NCBI GenBank assembly: GCA_030600525.1
Contig: JAUVLX010000040.1
Span: forward strand, 1-15,676
Length of the DNA stretch: 15,676 nt
Origin: Desulfobulbus sp.
GTDB taxonomy: Bacteria > Desulfobacterota > Desulfobulbia > Desulfobulbales > Desulfobulbaceae
Direction of reading: 5' to 3'
In this document: positions 14,896-15,676 of the stretch, piece by piece
Numbering within the stretch: the stretch's first letter is position 1
Layout of the letters: every line of letters starts with the position of its first letter
Made by a program: the position numbers and the translations under genes
Notes under the pieces: model-generated
Seen by the model: the letters and a program-made list of their open reading frames with translations, nothing else
Databases searched by the model: none
What the model was told of the DNA's origin: nothing

Positions 14896-15676
14896 ATGCG
14901 TATTTTAGTATACTGTCAACATGTGCTCGGTATCGGCCACCTTGTCCGAACCTTTGAAATCCTTAAGGCTCTTAAAAAACACCAGGTCACTCTTCTTCTT
15001 GGCGGTGCAGAAACAAATTTGATCCCCCCTGAGCATGTCACTACTGTTCAGTTACCGCCACTGATGATGGACGCCACCTTTTCCACCCTCTCAACACCCA
15101 CTGGTGAACCGCTTGAAGAAATTAAAAAGCAGCGGCAAAAAATTATTGGCGATTGTTTAAGTGAAGTACAACCAGATATCCTGCTCATCGAACTTTATCC
15201 CTTTGGACGAAATGGCTTTCACTTCGAAATTGCGCCACTCCTTGAGCAGGTGAAAAAAGAAATTCCGACCTGTCTCATAGCTTCAAGCGTTCGTGATATT
15301 CTCGTGGAAAGGGATAACCATTTGAAATTTGAGAGACGAGTAGTGGAAAGGATCAACCACTTTTTTGATTTACTGCTAATCCACAGCGATCCAAATGTCA
15401 TCCGCCTTGACGAAACCTTCAGCCGAATGGAAGATCTCAGGATACGAACGGTGTATACGGGGTATGTCCATCGTCCACCCAAGCAAAAAAACAGCGTACA
15501 GCAAACAAAAGAAAACCTGCCTCTCATCGTTGCCAGTGCTGGCGGCGGAAGTGTCGGCTACACCTTATTAGAAGCGACACTCACGGCGCATGCGCTGCTG
15601 ACAAGACGTTTCCCGTGCACACTGCACCTGTATACAGGACCATACCTGGAGCAGGAGAAACAACAAAAACTGATTC
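14896..15676 (+). CDS. COG4671-type glycosyltransferase, 3' part outside window
   Basis: About 260 residues of a predicted GT-B transferase, open to the window edge. Family marks: MRILVYCQHVLGIGHLVRT (1-19) with the GxGH loop (12-15), SVRDIL (131-136), IHSDP (162-166), DETF (172-175), YTGYV (187-191) and the glycine-rich opening of the donor domain, SAGGGSVGY (214-222). Between 55 and 90 there is a longer acceptor-side segment. ATG 14896 lies seven bases after the phosphatase stop; the preceding GAGA (14887-14890) is a weak ribosome binding site. It continues the glycan-related gene run. The same family sits at the left end of the window on the other strand, but the two are clearly diverged rather than a recent duplication. 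Donor and acceptor are unknown. Confidence 0.85.
   Translation, partial: MRILVYCQHVLGIGHLVRTFEILKALKKHQVTLLLGGAETNLIPPEHVTTVQLPPLMMDATFSTLSTPTGEPLEEIKKQRQKIIGDCLSEVQPDILLIELYPFGRNGFHFEIAPLLEQVKKEIPTCLIASSVRDILVERDNHLKFERRVVERINHFFDLLLIHSDPNVIRLDETFSRMEDLRIRTVYTGYVHRPPKQKNSVQQTKENLPLIVASAGGGSVGYTLLEATLTAHALLTRRFPCTLHLYTGPYLEQEKQQKLI

Noticed and set aside
1..15676. CRISPR array, insertion sequence, prophage or toxin-antitoxin pair
   Set aside because: No regularly spaced direct repeats, no transposase or integrase, and no paired small toxin/antitoxin frames were seen.

Overview
The window looks like chromosomal DNA of a Gram-negative anaerobe. A delta-proteobacterial sulfate or sulfur reducer (Desulfobacterota, Desulfobulbales-like) is my best guess, inferred from the mix of protein types and the moderate base composition. 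No ribosomal RNA or other lineage marker is present, so the placement is tentative. Envelope genes dominate: a highly expressed porin, a candidate lipoprotein, a secreted FG-GAP protein, a periplasmic deacetylase-fold protein and four glycosyltransferases.

Layout. (1) Positions 1-704, minus strand: the N-terminal part of a COG4671-type glycosyltransferase. (2) 955-1437: a small candidate lipoprotein. (3) 1438-1835: a gene-free stretch with a long imperfect hairpin, leading into 1836-3563, a signal-peptide protein with four FG-GAP/calcium-type motifs. (4) 3687-5117: a monocistronic porin unit with promoter, leader hairpin, strong ribosome binding site and textbook terminator. (5) 5248-7068, minus strand: a REC-GAF-histidine kinase whose stop codon lies inside a 22-base imperfect inverted repeat. 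(6) 7069-7455: a divergent, A+T-rich regulatory region full of inverted repeats. (7) 7456 to the right edge, plus strand: a tight run of eight genes encoding a HEAT-repeat protein, a DinG-like iron-sulfur helicase, a polyprenyl diphosphate synthase, a YibQ-type divergent polysaccharide deacetylase, two GT4 glycosyltransferases, a histidine phosphatase, and a second COG4671-type glycosyltransferase that runs off the window.

How it fits together. The right-hand run overlaps or nearly touches at almost every junction, so it is probably one operon or two (the only sizeable gap is 13073-13137). It joins a nucleic-acid helicase and an isoprenoid chain-elongation enzyme to surface-glycan assembly. 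The prenyl synthase could serve quinone synthesis or lipid-carrier supply. The glycosyltransferases and phosphatase could build a cell-surface saccharide; their substrates cannot be read from sequence.

No complete novel system (CRISPR, toxin-antitoxin, phage, transposon) was seen. The points most worth a second look are the inverted repeat at the end of the kinase gene, the palindrome-rich region at 7223-7389, the leader-like fold at 1698-1763, and the two related COG4671 glycosyltransferases at the two ends of the window.
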